From Fasciolopsis buskii (Eukaryota; Platyhelminthes; Trematoda; Plagiorchiida; Fasciolidae), in the NCBI GenBank assembly GCA_008360955.1, contig LUCM01000674.1:186001-250000 (forward strand): a stretch of 64,000 bases of DNA. The letters are read 5' to 3'. Positions 12,333-24,707 of the stretch are shown here, in pieces; positions within the stretch are counted from its first letter, which is position 1, and each line of letters starts with the position of its first letter. The notes beneath the pieces are model-generated. The model was not told where the DNA came from, ran no database searches, and saw nothing but the letters and a program-made list of their open reading frames with translations. A program made the position numbers and the translations under genes.

Positions 12333-12942
12333 CTGAAAGTTCGAAAACAAACAGAACGTAATGGTCAGTGCGTTCAGTATTGGTCCACGTTGGAAAACAT
12401 GAACACACGATCGCAAAATGTCAACATATCAGATGCGTCGATTCGTGTGAATCGATAAAACAAGAACACATACTCGAACAATTCGAAATTTGACAAGGTT
12501 AAGAAATAGTGTGCAAAAAATACAACCGAGAATTTCATGCAATTCGGGGAACGGAACCTGATTGTCCGGTTCCATTGCTTCCATCAAGAATGCGAAACAA
12601 AATGAGTTCAGTTGCTCAGATTTGGCATCTTTACACTGTAGGAATTGTATGATGACAACAATGAATAGAATATGACACATTCCTCACCACAGTCCAGCCT
12701 GATCAAGCCCCACCTCAAGCACCGTCACATGACCGAACAAGCCGGAAATCAATAAGCAGAACACTGAATCAACGTGTACATCAAACAGCGATATCCCTCA
12801 CACAGACATGTGAAATCCAAGCGATCTTGTCCACTTCCGCATGTACAAACCATCCAGATTTCACTGCCTCAAATATCTTTGTAACCAGCACAATAGAATG
12901 AAATGAGAATTCAGTTAAATCCCGTGACTCAATGCAACTCAC

Positions 12943-13113
12943 CGGTCTCATTTGAAGTTATGGAGATGAAGGTCGCTTTGCTTTCATCCACATTATCTGG
13001 CCAATATTTAATTCTGTATGCGAACGGACACTTGAGTGACACGTTGTCCCATTTCAGTAGTTGAGTGAATGGATGCACATTCTCCACCCTCACATTTTCC
13101 ACTTTGTTTGGTT
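12943..13113 (-). CDS. Amplified exon C, copy 3
   Basis: The 171-nt FN3 N-terminal half, phase 1 to 1, same as in the other copies. The junction from exon A makes Gln (C|AA) and the junction to exon B makes Glu (G|AA). Confidence 0.85.
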
Positions 13114-13624
13114 CTGTGCAAATGTATCATGGGCATGGATTTTGCAAAAGCATGGAATATCAGAATGCCAATCCCAATCAATATGAGCATCGATATTGGT
13201 GACAACTAAATACAGTCCATCATTCAATAGATCATTTGATCAACATGCACCACACGGAATATCTGGACAAATTACTGTGGTGCCTGATTAAGACCAGTAA
13301 CGACAACAAAACTAGTCGAATACATGAGAACAAATGAAACTACTCTACTCCGATATACACAATAAACGTGTCACATACGCAACACAAACTCATTCGTGTA
13401 TCATTCACTCGGTGATCACAATGCAATAAACCAATATGAAACCAATATATTCATTGTATTTATTCGAAGAAACAGTCACTCAGACTCTAACGTCCAAGTG
13501 ACCACGTTCGACACCATCGTCCAGTGGACCACGCCGATGCGGTCAGTCATCTGTTCTATCATACTCATGCAAAAATCATCATATACAACCGAGATAAATG
13601 AATGATCAATAATAGTGGACTCAC

Positions 13625-13912
13625 GCTTTGCAGATGTTATAACCGGTTGCGATGTGGTCGGGTCACTGGATAAATGCATATTCGCATCATATGCTTGCAC
13701 AATGAATACGTAGCTCGTGCATTCATCACCTACCACCGTAACACTTTCGTCGCTGGCTTTGACCCATTCGGGCAGAACAGATTTCAACGTTGGCTCAGAT
13801 GTGATTTTGTAATTGGTGATGTTGTAACCAGCAGGTTGTTCGCTATTCACCCATCTCACAGTCATTTCAACACCATTCACTTCCGCTGTAACACTGCTTG
13901 GTGCAATCGGTT
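13625..13912 (-). CDS. Amplified exon A, copy 3
   Basis: Matches the copy-4 exon with the same splice sites; one complete FN3 domain in phase 1 to 1. It joins after exon B of copy 4, giving Lys at the junction (A|AA). Confidence 0.87.
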
Positions 13913-15247
13913 CTGTAACAGGTTCGAATTGGGATCAGTTTCACAATGGATGACAGGTGTCAGACAATTAGTAAAAACAAATTAATCTACACACACGGGA
14001 TTACACACGTTGACTCAACCACACAGACTCCGAATCCCATCTCATCTGTGAAAACGACCAACAGATATCGAACAGTATCACATAAGTGGACATTCACTAT
14101 TATGCCACCAGTGTCAATCGCGCTGATCAGTTTTCACAATTGTTCCAACTTGGCAAATCGAAATTATACAAAATTATTTTCGCACACGATTTTTCACCAA
14201 CTCTGTATTGTTGGCAGCACTAATTTTGTGAAATATCTCGAGGTTATTCTTGATGAAATTCGAAACGCCACTTCTCACATTTCCATCTGTGCAAAATATC
14301 TTCAAGAGTTGTCATTTCAATTCAAAAAGCTTCGACACTACAAAGTTAAACAAAACACCATCTATTGCTTCAAATACCAATGTGCTAATCCAATTAATTA
14401 TTCTTTAGTGCTCTCTCGTCATTTTCGTAGGATTACTTAGGAAACACTTTAAAATTATCCCCCTCTTTCCACCCTCGGAACATTCAACTAACTACCAGCC
14501 GTGTGTCTCTTATACAACTAACAGCATTTTCTATCCAATCGGGTAATCAACACCTAGCCACGTGCAAAACCACTGCTCACAAGATACTTTCAGAATCACA
14601 CTTAGCCCATACACGATCATCTTCCAATGTGCCATTCTCATATTTCCATACTACCCGCCCTCTGTCCCATACCCTCCACAATTAATAAATGTAGAATCTA
14701 TACTGTCCCAGTTTCAGCACGCATCCTGACAAACCGGAACCCTGTCATTGTCGATCACTTGAATGATATATCTTAAATGCTCAAAACCATTCACTTGACG
14801 AATTTCTATTCCCAATATCTAATTCATTCCTTCTCACACAATCTGGAGTTTAACTCTTTTCTTCCCATTATTGTATTCGACTTAACTGGGACATTTGTGT
14901 AGGCTAAATTCTGTACAACACAATACAACGAAACGCATAATCAGCTAATAATTCATATGGTTTCCGTGGAGATACTTGCTTTCGTTTCCAACTGACCACA
15001 GTCAAACCAACCAAATGCCCTAATGTAACAACACGTCCAATATCGAGCTCACAATCTCGGACTCTTCTATAGACGTTTTCTATGTCGTCAATGGAATTGC
15101 ACTATCCTGCCTATTAAGGATCACAAGGAAGTTCACTGTACACTCCTCTCAATCAGTGTCGTCAACAAAACAAAAAAGGTTGACACAAATGTTTCGGAGT
15201 GAGGCAAGTGGAATCTCTCTATCTTCTGAACTGAGATTTTCTTACTC

Positions 15248-15469
15248 ATGAATAACGCATTTTTGACCATCCTACTATTTCGCAGTAATGTAGGTCAACG
15301 TCTCATTCCCAACAAACACCGGTACGTTAGACCATTGAATCCCAACTTTCGCGTTGTCTATGTTGCCGAAGAAAACAATCAAGTTGCTGATACGGTTTTT
15401 TGCCTTCCTCTGAAAAATCTCCGTGATAATGAGGATCAGGAAGAATTTGAAACCATTGCATCCCAATAG
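15248..15469 (+). pseudogene. Same gypsy-like RNase H remnant in repeat copy 3
   Basis: An identical reading frame, 3,659 bp further on. It shows that the retroelement fragment was already in place before the unit was amplified. Confidence 0.42.
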
Positions 15470-15865
15470 TGCAACCTGTAAAATTGTTGCCCTCGATTGT
15501 GGAATTGGTATAGGACTATGCCTTCTGCTAGTGGAAAAATAGAAAACAGCTAACACACAAATCGGTACAGTTCGTCGTCAAAGATAAGGTCTCAGTGGTA
15601 AATAACTGTGTCGTAAGAGCTCTTTCCTCAAATACCGAAACGTTCGGTTACTGTTGTCTCGTCGGTTGCGTATGGAGGATTCCCTTCAATCGCACAACCG
15701 AAAGACCGCATGAGCGAATACTATCGATGGTGTTGTTCTCACTCTAGTACTGTGAATTCAATCACAGAAAGCATAGCGTTTCAACGTGTTGACAACAGAC
15801 ATTAATACAAAATGCCCCTAATCAGCCCAATTAATAACAAATATGGATCCATTGTGATCACTCAC

Positions 15866-15991
15866 TCTCCACCATTGTGGTTTTGTTCACAGTTTCTGAA
15901 TAGTCACCCTCAACCGGACGGGGATAGGTGGCAACCGCAACAATTTGGTACTTGTATAACGTGTTCGGCGTCAACGGTGAGACGTGGGTTT
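15866..15991 (-). CDS. Amplified exon B, copy 4: C-terminal half of the second FN3 domain
   Basis: A 126-nt exon, phase 1 to 1, with a TGAACTTTCAG acceptor and a GGAGA|GTGAGT donor. It encodes ETHVSPLTPNTLYKYQIVAV, then ATYPRPVEGDYSETVNKTT. This is the canonical FN3 L-x-P-x-T-x-Y motif, F strand, F-G loop and G strand ending in Thr-Thr. The split of one FN3 domain by a phase-1 intron recurs in every copy. Confidence 0.87.
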
Positions 15992-16601
15992 CTGAAAGTT
16001 CGAAAACAAACAGAACGTAATGGTCAGTGCGTTCAGTATTGGTCCACGTTGGAAAACATGAACACACGATCGCAAAATGTCAACATATCAGATGCGTCGA
16101 TTCGTGTGAATCGATAAAACAAGAACACATACTCGAACAATTCGAAATTTGACAAGGTTAAGAAATAGTGTGCAAAAAATACAACCGAGAATTTCATGCA
16201 ATTCGGGGAACGGAACCTGATTGTCCGGTTCCATTGCTTCCATCAAGAATGCGAAACAAAATGAGTTCAGTTGCTCAGATTTGGCATCTTTACACTGTAG
16301 GAATTGTATGATGACAACAATGAATAGAATATGACACATTCCTCACCACAGTCCAGCCTGATCAAGCCCCACCTCAAGCACCGTCACATGACCGAACAAG
16401 CCGGAAATCAATAAGCAGAACACTGAATCAACGTGTACATCAAACAGCGATATCCCTCACACAGACATGTGAAATCCAAGCGATCTTGTCCACTTCCGCA
16501 TGTACAAACCATCCAGATTTCACTGCCTCAAATATCTTTGTAACCAGCACAATAGAATGAAATGAGAATTCAGTTAAATCCCGTGACTCAATGCAACTCA
16601 C

Positions 16602-16772
16602 CGGTCTCATTTGAAGTTATGGAGATGAAGGTCGCTTTGCTTTCATCCACATTATCTGGCCAATATTTAATTCTGTATGCGAACGGACACTTGAGTGACA
16701 CGTTGTCCCATTTCAGTAGTTGAGTGAATGGATGCACATTCTCCACCCTCACATTTTCCACTTTGTTTGGTT
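16602..16772 (-). CDS. Amplified exon C, copy 4: N-terminal half of the second FN3 domain
   Basis: A 171-nt exon, phase 1 to 1, with a TTTGCACAG acceptor and an ACCG|GTGAGT donor. It encodes PNKVENVRVENVHPF, then LLKWDNVSLKCPFAYRIKYW, the FN3 A-B-C strands with the conserved Trp, ending TSNET. The open frame listed by length here is a different frame; the coding frame contains no internal stop between the splice sites. It must join the 126-nt exon to make a full domain. Confidence 0.85.
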
Positions 16773-17283
16773 CTGTGCAAATGTATCATGGGCATGGATT
16801 TTGCAAAAGCATGGAATATCAGAATGCCAATCCCAATCAATATGAGCATCGATATTGGTGACAACTAAATACAGTCCATCATTCAATAGATCATTTGATC
16901 AACATGCACCACACGGAATATCTGGACAAATTACTGTGGTGCCTGATTAAGACCAGTAACGACAACAAAACTAGTCGAATACATGAGAACAAATGAAACT
17001 ACTCTACTCCGATATACACAATAAACGTGTCACATATGCAACACAAACTCATTCGTGTATCATTCACTCGGTGATCACAATGCAATAAACCAATATGAAA
17101 CCAATATATTCATTGTATTTATTCGAAGAAACAGTCACTCAGACTCTAACGTCCAAGTGACCACGTTCGACACCATCGTCCAGTGGACCACGCCGATGCG
17201 GTCAGTCATCTGTTCTATCATACTCATGCAAAAATCATCATATACAACCGAGATAAATGAATGATCAATAATAGTGGACTCAC

Positions 17284-17571
17284 GCTTTGCAGATGTTATA
17301 ACCGGTTGCGATGTGGTCGGGTCACTGGATAAATGCATATTCGCATCATATGCTTGCACAATGAATACGTAGCTCGTGCATTCATCACCTACCACCGTAA
17401 CACTTTCGTCGCTGGCTTTGACCCATTCGGGCAGAACAGATTTCAACGTTGGCTCAGATGTGATTTTGTAATTGGTGATGTTGTAACCAGCAGGTTGTTC
17501 GCTATTCACCCATCTCACAGTCATTTCAACACCATTCACTTCCGCTGTAACACTGCTTGGTGCAATCGGTT
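17284..17571 (-). CDS. Amplified exon A, copy 4: complete FN3 domain
   Basis: A 288-nt exon, phase 1 to 1, exactly 96 codons, with a CCTGTTACAG acceptor and a perfect GTGAGT donor. It encodes one whole FN3 domain: opening PIAPSSVTAEVNG, B strand MTVRW, C strand ITNYKITSEP, F strand TSYVFIVQAYDA and G strand SQPVITSAK. Extracellular binding or adhesion is the usual role of such domains. This is the first amplified exon in transcript order, directly after the exon at 22626-22848. Confidence 0.87.
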
Positions 17572-17845
17572 CTGTAACAGGTTCGAATTGGGATCAGTTT
17601 CACAATGGATGACAGGTGTCAGACAATTAGTAAAAACAAATTAATCTACACACACGGGATTACACACGTTGACTCAACCACACAGACTCCGAATCCCATC
17701 TCATCTGTGAAAACGACCAACAGATATCGAACAGTATCACATAAGTGGACATTCACTATTATGCCACCAGTGTCAATCGCGCTGATCAGTTTTCACAATT
17801 GTTCCAACTTGGCAAATCGAAATTATACAAAATTTTTTTCGCACA

Positions 17846-20800
17846 ATATTTACCAACCATGGAAATAATATGCAACATATGGGATAGTCAATTGTACACA
17901 TTTTGCTCCATGTCTCGCTATGCCAAAAATTTTGTGTCATAATCTCGCTGTTTTTCTTTTCAAAATCGGGACTTCTTATGGTCTCTCCTCACCGTAACAA
18001 ACTTTCCGAACTACTGCTGTGTGGAAATCCCACTCATTCTCATCGTCGATTAGGATCAGACGTTGCTTTACCTCAGACGTATTCTTCCAATATACCTATG
18101 TCTATCCCAACCTGCCCCATTGTAACATGTTCTGTTTGGCACACGGTCTGAAGTCAGGCATTTTTGATGTATACTATACTAGTAGATGATGCACTCGTCC
18201 CGGCTACCACGTTAATCTTAATTGCACTCCTCCGACCAAGGTGTCCATTCCGGCTTTGTTCAACATAAACATCCGTTCACTGTTCACCAAAATGTCGGAC
18301 CTATCCTTCCTACTCCAATCACCAATTCATTTTCAAACATCGATCAACCGTATTCAAGAATCGTGATTAATCCATCGTTCGTTCTGCCCTTCTATGTTTG
18401 CCGAATCTTCGGGATTCTTCTTTTGTGTTCGACTTTTGCCTATGACTCCGATCCATGAATATTCTCAGCAAATATTTCTATTTCTGGTTCTTTTTTTCTT
18501 GCACATATCTTATTTTTTATGCGTGCTCTTTTCATAGCCTTGTCCATATATATTTGTTGTCCTTCCTTGCATGCACTTTGGCAACTGTGCTGCTCACCGT
18601 TTGTTCGTTTTCCTACTTTGAACAGGTGCTAGTGAAAATTTATATTAAGGAGCTTGCTAGGAATCTTCTTCGACAGTGGAATGTAGCAGTAAATTGATCA
18701 AGGTTGTTGATCTATTCACGCTGACGGCAGTAACCTGGCTGAATTAGCTAGAATGGAGCGATATACTACCTTTGATGGTACTGGCCGTCCTAGACACCAT
18801 TTAAAGCAAGTCAGTTCCTATGCATCTTGCTTCAATCCACTGTGTTCCGTCAATTCCATGAATAATAAGACGGATTTCTGTGTTAAAGTTGGTTGATCGG
18901 CAAAATGCTAGCTTTTGGAGTGATCCTCAAGATGTCGTATTTGATATTTTTGGACCAATGACTAATTATTCGCCTTTTTCACGACAGGAATTAAACTAAT
19001 TGCTGGGATTTCACTATACTATGATAGCTGAAAACTGTCTATAAGTATGAGAAGGACCTTATATCAGAGATTTCCATCCCATGAGACGTTAGCAACATGG
19101 TGGGAAGGGTGAATTTACCATTGGTTTGTTCAAAGCAAATTAAACTACGAATTACTCAGACAAAGTTTGGAGACGACAGCACAAATTTAATGAAGGGACA
19201 GCATAAACTTTGCCAAGTGTTGGAGATGAGCAAATAATTTCTGAGACTTTAAGAGAGGTCCGATATATATATATATTCTGTAATCGCCAGTTTTTCTCTG
19301 TGGGTTGTCTACTTCTAACCTACAGAATGACGTTGCTTGAATCGCAAGATATTACATTTTTTAGTCTGTCTTATATGCACAAAAAGAGAGGGTCCCAGAG
19401 CATACAGTTTTGTTTCCGAAAATGGATTCCCTATCCTTAAATACTCTTGCCGAAAAAAAAAATTCTGGTAAGAATTCGTAATCGGGGTCTCTAAGTATTT
19501 GGGTGAATTGGTAAATTACCTTGCGCGCATGCCTGATGGATGGCAGTAACCGCGGAGCCATCCGTATGCTTCCGGGACTACTCGTTTATCCGTGAACCGA
19601 GAAATACCAGGCAGGGAAGAATTTATTGGGGCGTTTTGTTTTGCCTTGGAAAACGGTGATCACGATTTCGAAGTTAAATTAACCTGATTTCTGATGTTCG
19701 TAGATCGAGACGAGGTAGAAACTTATGCCCTTTCCTGGACATCAACTGCTGCAGTTTTTTGTGATATATCTCATATAGTGATTCAAGCAGTCATCTTAAT
19801 CAGTCTGGTGCATGAAGTTAGCCGAATTTCTGAACTTTATAGGATTTTTATCATGAGCAATGTTTATCCTCCAGACCATTCAATCAATTGGGGTTTCACC
19901 AGTCAGATTTCCACTTTAAAGATAACCTTGATGTCTGACAGGAAAGCTGATTTTTTCATACTTTCCGGTAGTCCTGTACGTCCACAAAAGAAAGCTTCTT
20001 GTCATTTTGCATTTCCATTCTGAGCTATACCCCGATGATGCTATCGATCATTGTCTATTTCTTTACGATCCCGGAATCTTTGACATTGACACAAGTGTAA
20101 CCGACATTTTGGGTTGTATCATAGGCTATGCAGAGTTTCCTAGAATTTCTACAAGAAATTTGTAGATCGGTGATCTCACAGGCATTCCTTTTATTTGTTC
20201 ACAAGTGCCAACATCATATTTGAAGAGGGTAAACAAATATGTTAGTTCAAAAATTGTTGATGTTCACAGTGGACTGTCGAGATAGCCTTTTGTAGAGATC
20301 TTCTTGTATGTTTTCAGCAATATTAAATCTCTTGAAACAAAGATTGCTGGGACATTTTTGATATCTTTAGTTTTGACCAAAAACTTTTGGGCATTTGTTA
20401 TGGTCGACGACCAATCCAAGGTTTTTGGAACCGCAGATTTCATTCCTGCTATTAATTTTCTAAAAGAATCTGTCCTTTTCTCAGTATTTCGAAATTGACT
20501 TTATTTTAAATATTGCGCGGTTGAATATTTTTATATGTCCGCGAAAAGATTCATAAAAGCCCGTTCTGTGACTGACTAGTCCACACCTCGATCAAGGCCA
20601 CCCAACAAAACTATATGAACGATAGAGCTCACTTGAATTCGGACTTGTGTTGGTGGGTCCCCAACAAACGCGCGGTAGTACTCTGTGTTCGTCTTCTCTC
20701 TTCCGCTAGCCGGCTGGGCTAGCTGTTCCTATTTCGCGCTGCTTATTGTTCCGCGTGGCTGCTCATTCAAGGGAGCAGCAGATCTGTCCCATTCGTTGTG

Positions 20801-22625
20801 TGACTACGGGCCTTGAGTCTTGAGCTCGAACTTTTTGTATCTCCAACCTCTGTGTGTGTGTTCGTGTCCTACTAGACCACAGGCTGTATGCTCCTGTGAT
20901 ATCGCACGCCGCGAGTACTTGTGTCTTGTGCTTCAGTGTCTGCATAGACCAACCAAACTCGGCAACATAACAGCATTATTTACAGATCGGTTTGACCCTC
21001 CCTTTATAGGTTTCGAGCCTCCCATATTTCTTTTGCCAAACAGCAGGCGGGAGCCAATGGCATGCAGACGCTTGGTCCCAGCTGAACAGATTCCTTGAGC
21101 ACTTTTTGCAATTTGTAAAATCATGTGATATAAAAAGCCCAGACTCTCATCCTGCATCGTCCCCCTTCATTTAACCTTTTGAGTATCTCGCAGGTTCTTC
21201 AGTATTTTGCTGATCTTGAATTAGACTTTTGCAAGTAAATCTTCATCCAGTGAACAGTTTTGTCGTATAGTCGTATCATTTAACGGTTAGTCTGTTTTGT
21301 GAATGCAGTCAGTTTTGTCGATAAAGATCATTCCTTCCTTTATAGCACGAAAGTACTGATGGTATTCTTATCCTTGTTAACTGTCTGGAATGCGGCACTT
21401 TCCACATCAAGCAGATCTGCAGCTCGTCGAATAAGGTGCATTCTCGGAATAATGAACTGTGTCCACCCAGGGATTCACTTGAAATTACGTTATCCAGATT
21501 GTATTCAGTCATTTTTTCAGGAAGGCCAACCCGTCCGTCAAGGGCCTCCGAGAAGGCAGGATTTTAATCCATTACTCATCTCCAACTTCATCGCCACTCG
21601 TTGAGAGATTTGAAAGTTTCGTTTCTAATGCCAATCTCTTCCCATTTTTGTAGATTCTAACTGGTCTATCGAAGGTAGGACTGATTCGCACGATAATTTA
21701 GCTTCCTAATATCCGCCCGAATAAATCCATTCCCCCGACTATAACCCCAAATGTATTTATGCAGTCTTGGGCATCCATGATTAGAATAGCTACCGCACCT
21801 CAACTGCTCTGATATGCCATCGTTCATGCCTTTGAAATTTTTGCAGGTGGTCTGCGGTTCACACTGCAAGACAAGGCGTTTCGGCCAGGGCATTCCTGCA
21901 GAGAATAATTGTTCGCTGGAAAAAAGCCATTCCCATTATCTAGCAGTTCTGAGCGTCGGACGCCCATAGTTGTTTCACTGGCTTTGAATATTGATGTTAA
22001 TAATGTCTCAAGTTAACAGTTATACGGTTTTGTGATCATTGACCCTGGCGTTCAGATCGCAAGCAATTCATTACCCGAAGAGATAACCAATGACCTGCGT
22101 GCTTAGTTGTATTCACACTAACACCACCGAGGGCCTGGTCTTGACCTCCAGGGCAAGTATGTAGTGGGAGTTAGCATTGTATGTGGTAATTGACAGAGTA
22201 ACGAGTTACTTCCTTTTCCTTGTCTGTCCCAATCGTAGACATCAATTCAATGCAAAACGGAGGAGAAAACGGGTGGCATGAAAAACAGGTGTAGAAACAG
22301 ATCGTGCCTCAGGCTTTCTATTTTGTGTAATTATTTAAATTGCAGTATGCAATTTGTAATAAATTTATTCCTGCTGAGATTGCCTCGTGTTTTAATGTTA
22401 CAAGTCAACCATTAAAGTTCCCATGGATGTGAATCCAAACTAAAATGTCACTAATTTGAACGCTGTTGCTAGTTTTAACATTGTGATTTTCTGATGTTTT
22501 TTAAGTGAAAGCGATGACAAATTTAGTTATGTGATCTTTAAAAATCCTCGCTTTCTCCAGACTTTCAAAATCCAGTACTAAGCGTGTTATGTAATACTTG
22601 TTGTGGGCAAGTTACCAGCACTTAC
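17846..22625 (-). other. Intron right of the array
   Basis: 4.8 kb. Plus-strand open frames of 60-109 codons show no family I recognise. Includes a GC-rich island near 20.58-21.17 kb (listed separately). Confidence 0.5.
20580..21170. other. GC-rich, CpG-containing island in an intron
   Basis: Base composition departs from the AT-rich surroundings. It contains GCGCGG, GCCGGC, TTCGCGC and CCGCGAG words and, near its right end, TGATATAAAAAGCCC, which looks like a TATA box. A solo LTR, another insertion or an alternative promoter are all possible. No terminal repeats or target duplication were identified. Confidence 0.35.
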
Positions 22626-22848
22626 TTGGCATTGCAAGTGTGGAAATCAAAGGTAGAGACTTTTCATTTCCCATAATGGACGACAAGCTGATTTGATAAG
22701 TACAACATTTTTCCGGTCTATAAGTCAATTTGAAGAAAGTTTCAGATGACCCGGCGGTTCGTAGCATATCTTCAGCTGTGAAATCATATGCCATTTGCGA
22801 CGACTTGACGGACAGACAAAAATCATCCACAAGTTGTGAAGCGTTAAG
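22626..22848 (-). CDS. Exon: C-terminal half of the same FN3 domain
   Basis: A 223-nt exon, phase 0 to 1, with a TCCTTCTTGCAG acceptor and a CCA|GTAAGT donor, both strong. It encodes 74 residues ending in a typical FN3 E-F-G region: FFKLTYRPEKCCTYQISL, then IMGNEKS and STLAMP. It joins in phase to the first amplified exon at 17571, so this is the last single-copy domain before the array. Confidence 0.75.
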
Positions 22849-24540
22849 CTGCAAGAAGGAACGATAATGAACAGGTAAACGTTTACACTAAGAAACGTAG
22901 GAAATCGAATTTGAATTTCACTGGTCAGAGAAGCACTTTCTGTGAGCGATAGAAATATCAACACTGTGATCGTGAAGTGATACATAAATCCTCGTGGCTG
23001 TCGCGAATTTTGTCGGAGTCCAAATTAGGACTGCTCGGATTCTATAGAAATTATATTTTGTGACATATCGTCGATAGCAGGTGCTGAGGTGGAAGCATCC
23101 TATTTTTAGATGGCAGCGTAGATTTGATGCAAACAGGCTTTCCCGATCAACTAATAACGAACTTCTTCCAAATAACAGAGTGGAGGCTTTCCAAAATCGG
23201 ATGACTTACAGGTCATGCTACTTTTGCTTTGGCGTAGAAAGATCTCATGTTTTACCTGTGCAGATGAGCAAAACCACAAAAACAATGGAGTACGAGTATA
23301 CGCAGCCTTCTGTTTGTGTAATTCATTGCTTTAACAAAAGTGAAAATGACATAAAAGCTCAATTAATGCGCTCTTCAGCAGATGTCGTTGGTTTGTGCAG
23401 CTAGACCTGTCATACCTATGTGATTTACATTTGGATGTTGAGAGTAGCGAACAATGTGTCCACTGGAAGCATAGCTGTTGAAAGTCTAGTAAGTGTCTTG
23501 CACCTACGAACTCAACTGATGTCACGGTTTATGAAAATATGCATGAATACTCCTTGTGTGAACTGAAGGGAACAGTTAATTAAAAAGCGCAGGTCTCTCC
23601 GATGATGACTAGGTCCACTGTACCTTCGGCCCAGGTTACCATTGGTGTACATATTGCTCCAATGGGCACCGTGACGCCCTTACTCCGTTTAGTCCATATT
23701 CTTAGCATCACCTCATTGGTGGAAGACTGTGAGTAAGGATGTTTTAAATCGCATTTCGTCCTAAGCGCACAACACTAACGAATAACGCCAATTCCATCGA
23801 ACCAAATTGTGGACGAGATCTGGTCTTCATTTCAAATGAATACTCTGTTTTCTAAAAAGACCTATTCTGGTATTTTCCTTTAAATTTCATATGTGTTGGG
23901 CTTAGTTATCTTTTTAAATAATAATATCAATGAAAAGATCATATACATTATATTTTAGTAAGAAGGCACCTTCACTTCACAGGCCGTCAAGTGTTGAAAT
24001 GGTTGACTTTGAGAGGATTCGAACTCGCGTCATTCAAGTTCAAGCGTCATGATGCGCACTCCTTTTCTGTGGTCGACTTACATTATCTGGAAAATTTTCG
24101 TGCACCTGACGCCAACGGTTATGGTAGGTTTCCCTTGTACCCTCAAAGCGCAAATCTCCAGTGAGGATTTTATCTATCCTTCGTTTGAGACCTAAGTGGA
24201 GCATCGGTCTTTTCTTCCAGGCTCCATTGAATGGATGTGCCGCTCTTTACCGAGCGTTTTGTTTAAATATTCAAACTTCTAAGAATGTACTTTATATCCT
24301 ATCCGCGTATGAGCCTTTTTGCAGGTATTCTTCAAGGTTCTTCTCATTTGGATATGGTGTACCCTATCTATCGTTCAAATCATGTTAGGATTGCGTGAAC
24401 TGTAACCTAAACATGTTTATTCTCCGCATTTATTTGTTTTTATTATAGCTAACGTCAATAGCGATGCAAGCAAGTGAACTTGTCGAATGTTTTCAGATTA
24501 CTTTCAAATTGCAAATGAACAAACACCTTTGTAAACATAC
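22849..24540 (-). other. Intron within one FN3 domain
   Basis: Separates the two halves of the domain at 24707 and 22848. Holds the SINE-like remnant near 24.0 kb; nothing else recognised. Confidence 0.55.
24005..24085 (-). repeat. tRNA-derived SINE-like remnant
   Basis: The minus strand contains GAGTTCGAATCCTC, a good B box, after a tRNA-like stretch. It sits in the intron between the two halves of an FN3 domain. The acceptor stem cannot be closed, so it is not a tRNA gene. Confidence 0.38.
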
Positions 24541-24707
24541 CAGCGATCCTGTTTTCTTTAGTGTGACGAAATGAGCACAGTTTCCATCTTGGTCACTAAT
24601 GGTCATAGCAAATCCATCCAATTTCTGAAAATTTATGGTTGGTGGCCTCCAATACACAGTTGCTTCATTTGACATGAATACCTGAAAATTTTGTGGGCTG
24701 TCAGGAG
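24541..24707 (-). CDS. Exon: N-terminal half of an FN3 domain
   Basis: A 167-nt exon, phase 1 to 0, with a CTATTTGGCAG acceptor and a CTG|GTATGT donor. It encodes APDSPQNFQVFMSN, then EATVYWRPP, a near-canonical FN3 start with the B-strand Trp followed by Pro-Pro, and then a C strand (GFAMTISD). Resemblance to FN3 is strong. Confidence 0.78.

Larger units (their letters stand above)
8853..12511 (-). repeat. Array copy 2 (complete, 3,659 bp)
   Basis: A full unit, used here as reference. It includes a 1,488-bp block (10517-12004) that is missing from copy 1 because of the gap and lies beyond the end of copy 4. Confidence 0.95.
12512..16170 (-). repeat. Array copy 3 (complete, 3,659 bp)
   Basis: A full unit that I could not distinguish from copy 2 over the stretches compared. 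Confidence 0.95.
6672..17845 (-). repeat. Tandem array of a 3,659-bp unit, about 3.5 copies
   Basis: Direct tandem copies in head-to-tail order; any point in copy 2 recurs exactly 3,659 bp further on in copy 3 and, where present, in copy 4. Copies 1 and 2 are offset by only 2,181 bp because copy 1 is interrupted by a 10-N gap. The left edge (6672) was set where copy 1 starts to match copy 2 at 8853, and the right edge where copy 4 departs from copy 3. Copies are almost identical; the differences I saw are at 6674 and 6687, 7543 (G against C), 17037 (T against C) and 17835 (T against A). Each full unit holds three FN3 exons on the minus strand and an antisense gypsy-like fragment. Near-identity means recent duplication or ongoing gene conversion. 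Confidence 0.95.
16171..17845 (-). repeat. Array copy 4 (partial, 1,675 bp)
   Basis: Contains only the 288- and 171-nt exons. The match ends after CGCACA at 17840-17845, then the sequence is unrelated. Confidence 0.92.

Noticed and set aside
6672..17845. The repeats as a CRISPR array or satellite DNA
   Set aside because: The unit is 3.66 kb with coding exons and an intact reading frame; this is a segmental tandem duplication.
23185..23270. Minus-strand mini-exon with acceptor CACAG and donor GTAAGT
   Set aside because: Its phase 0 to 1 would break the well-supported join between 24541 and 22848.
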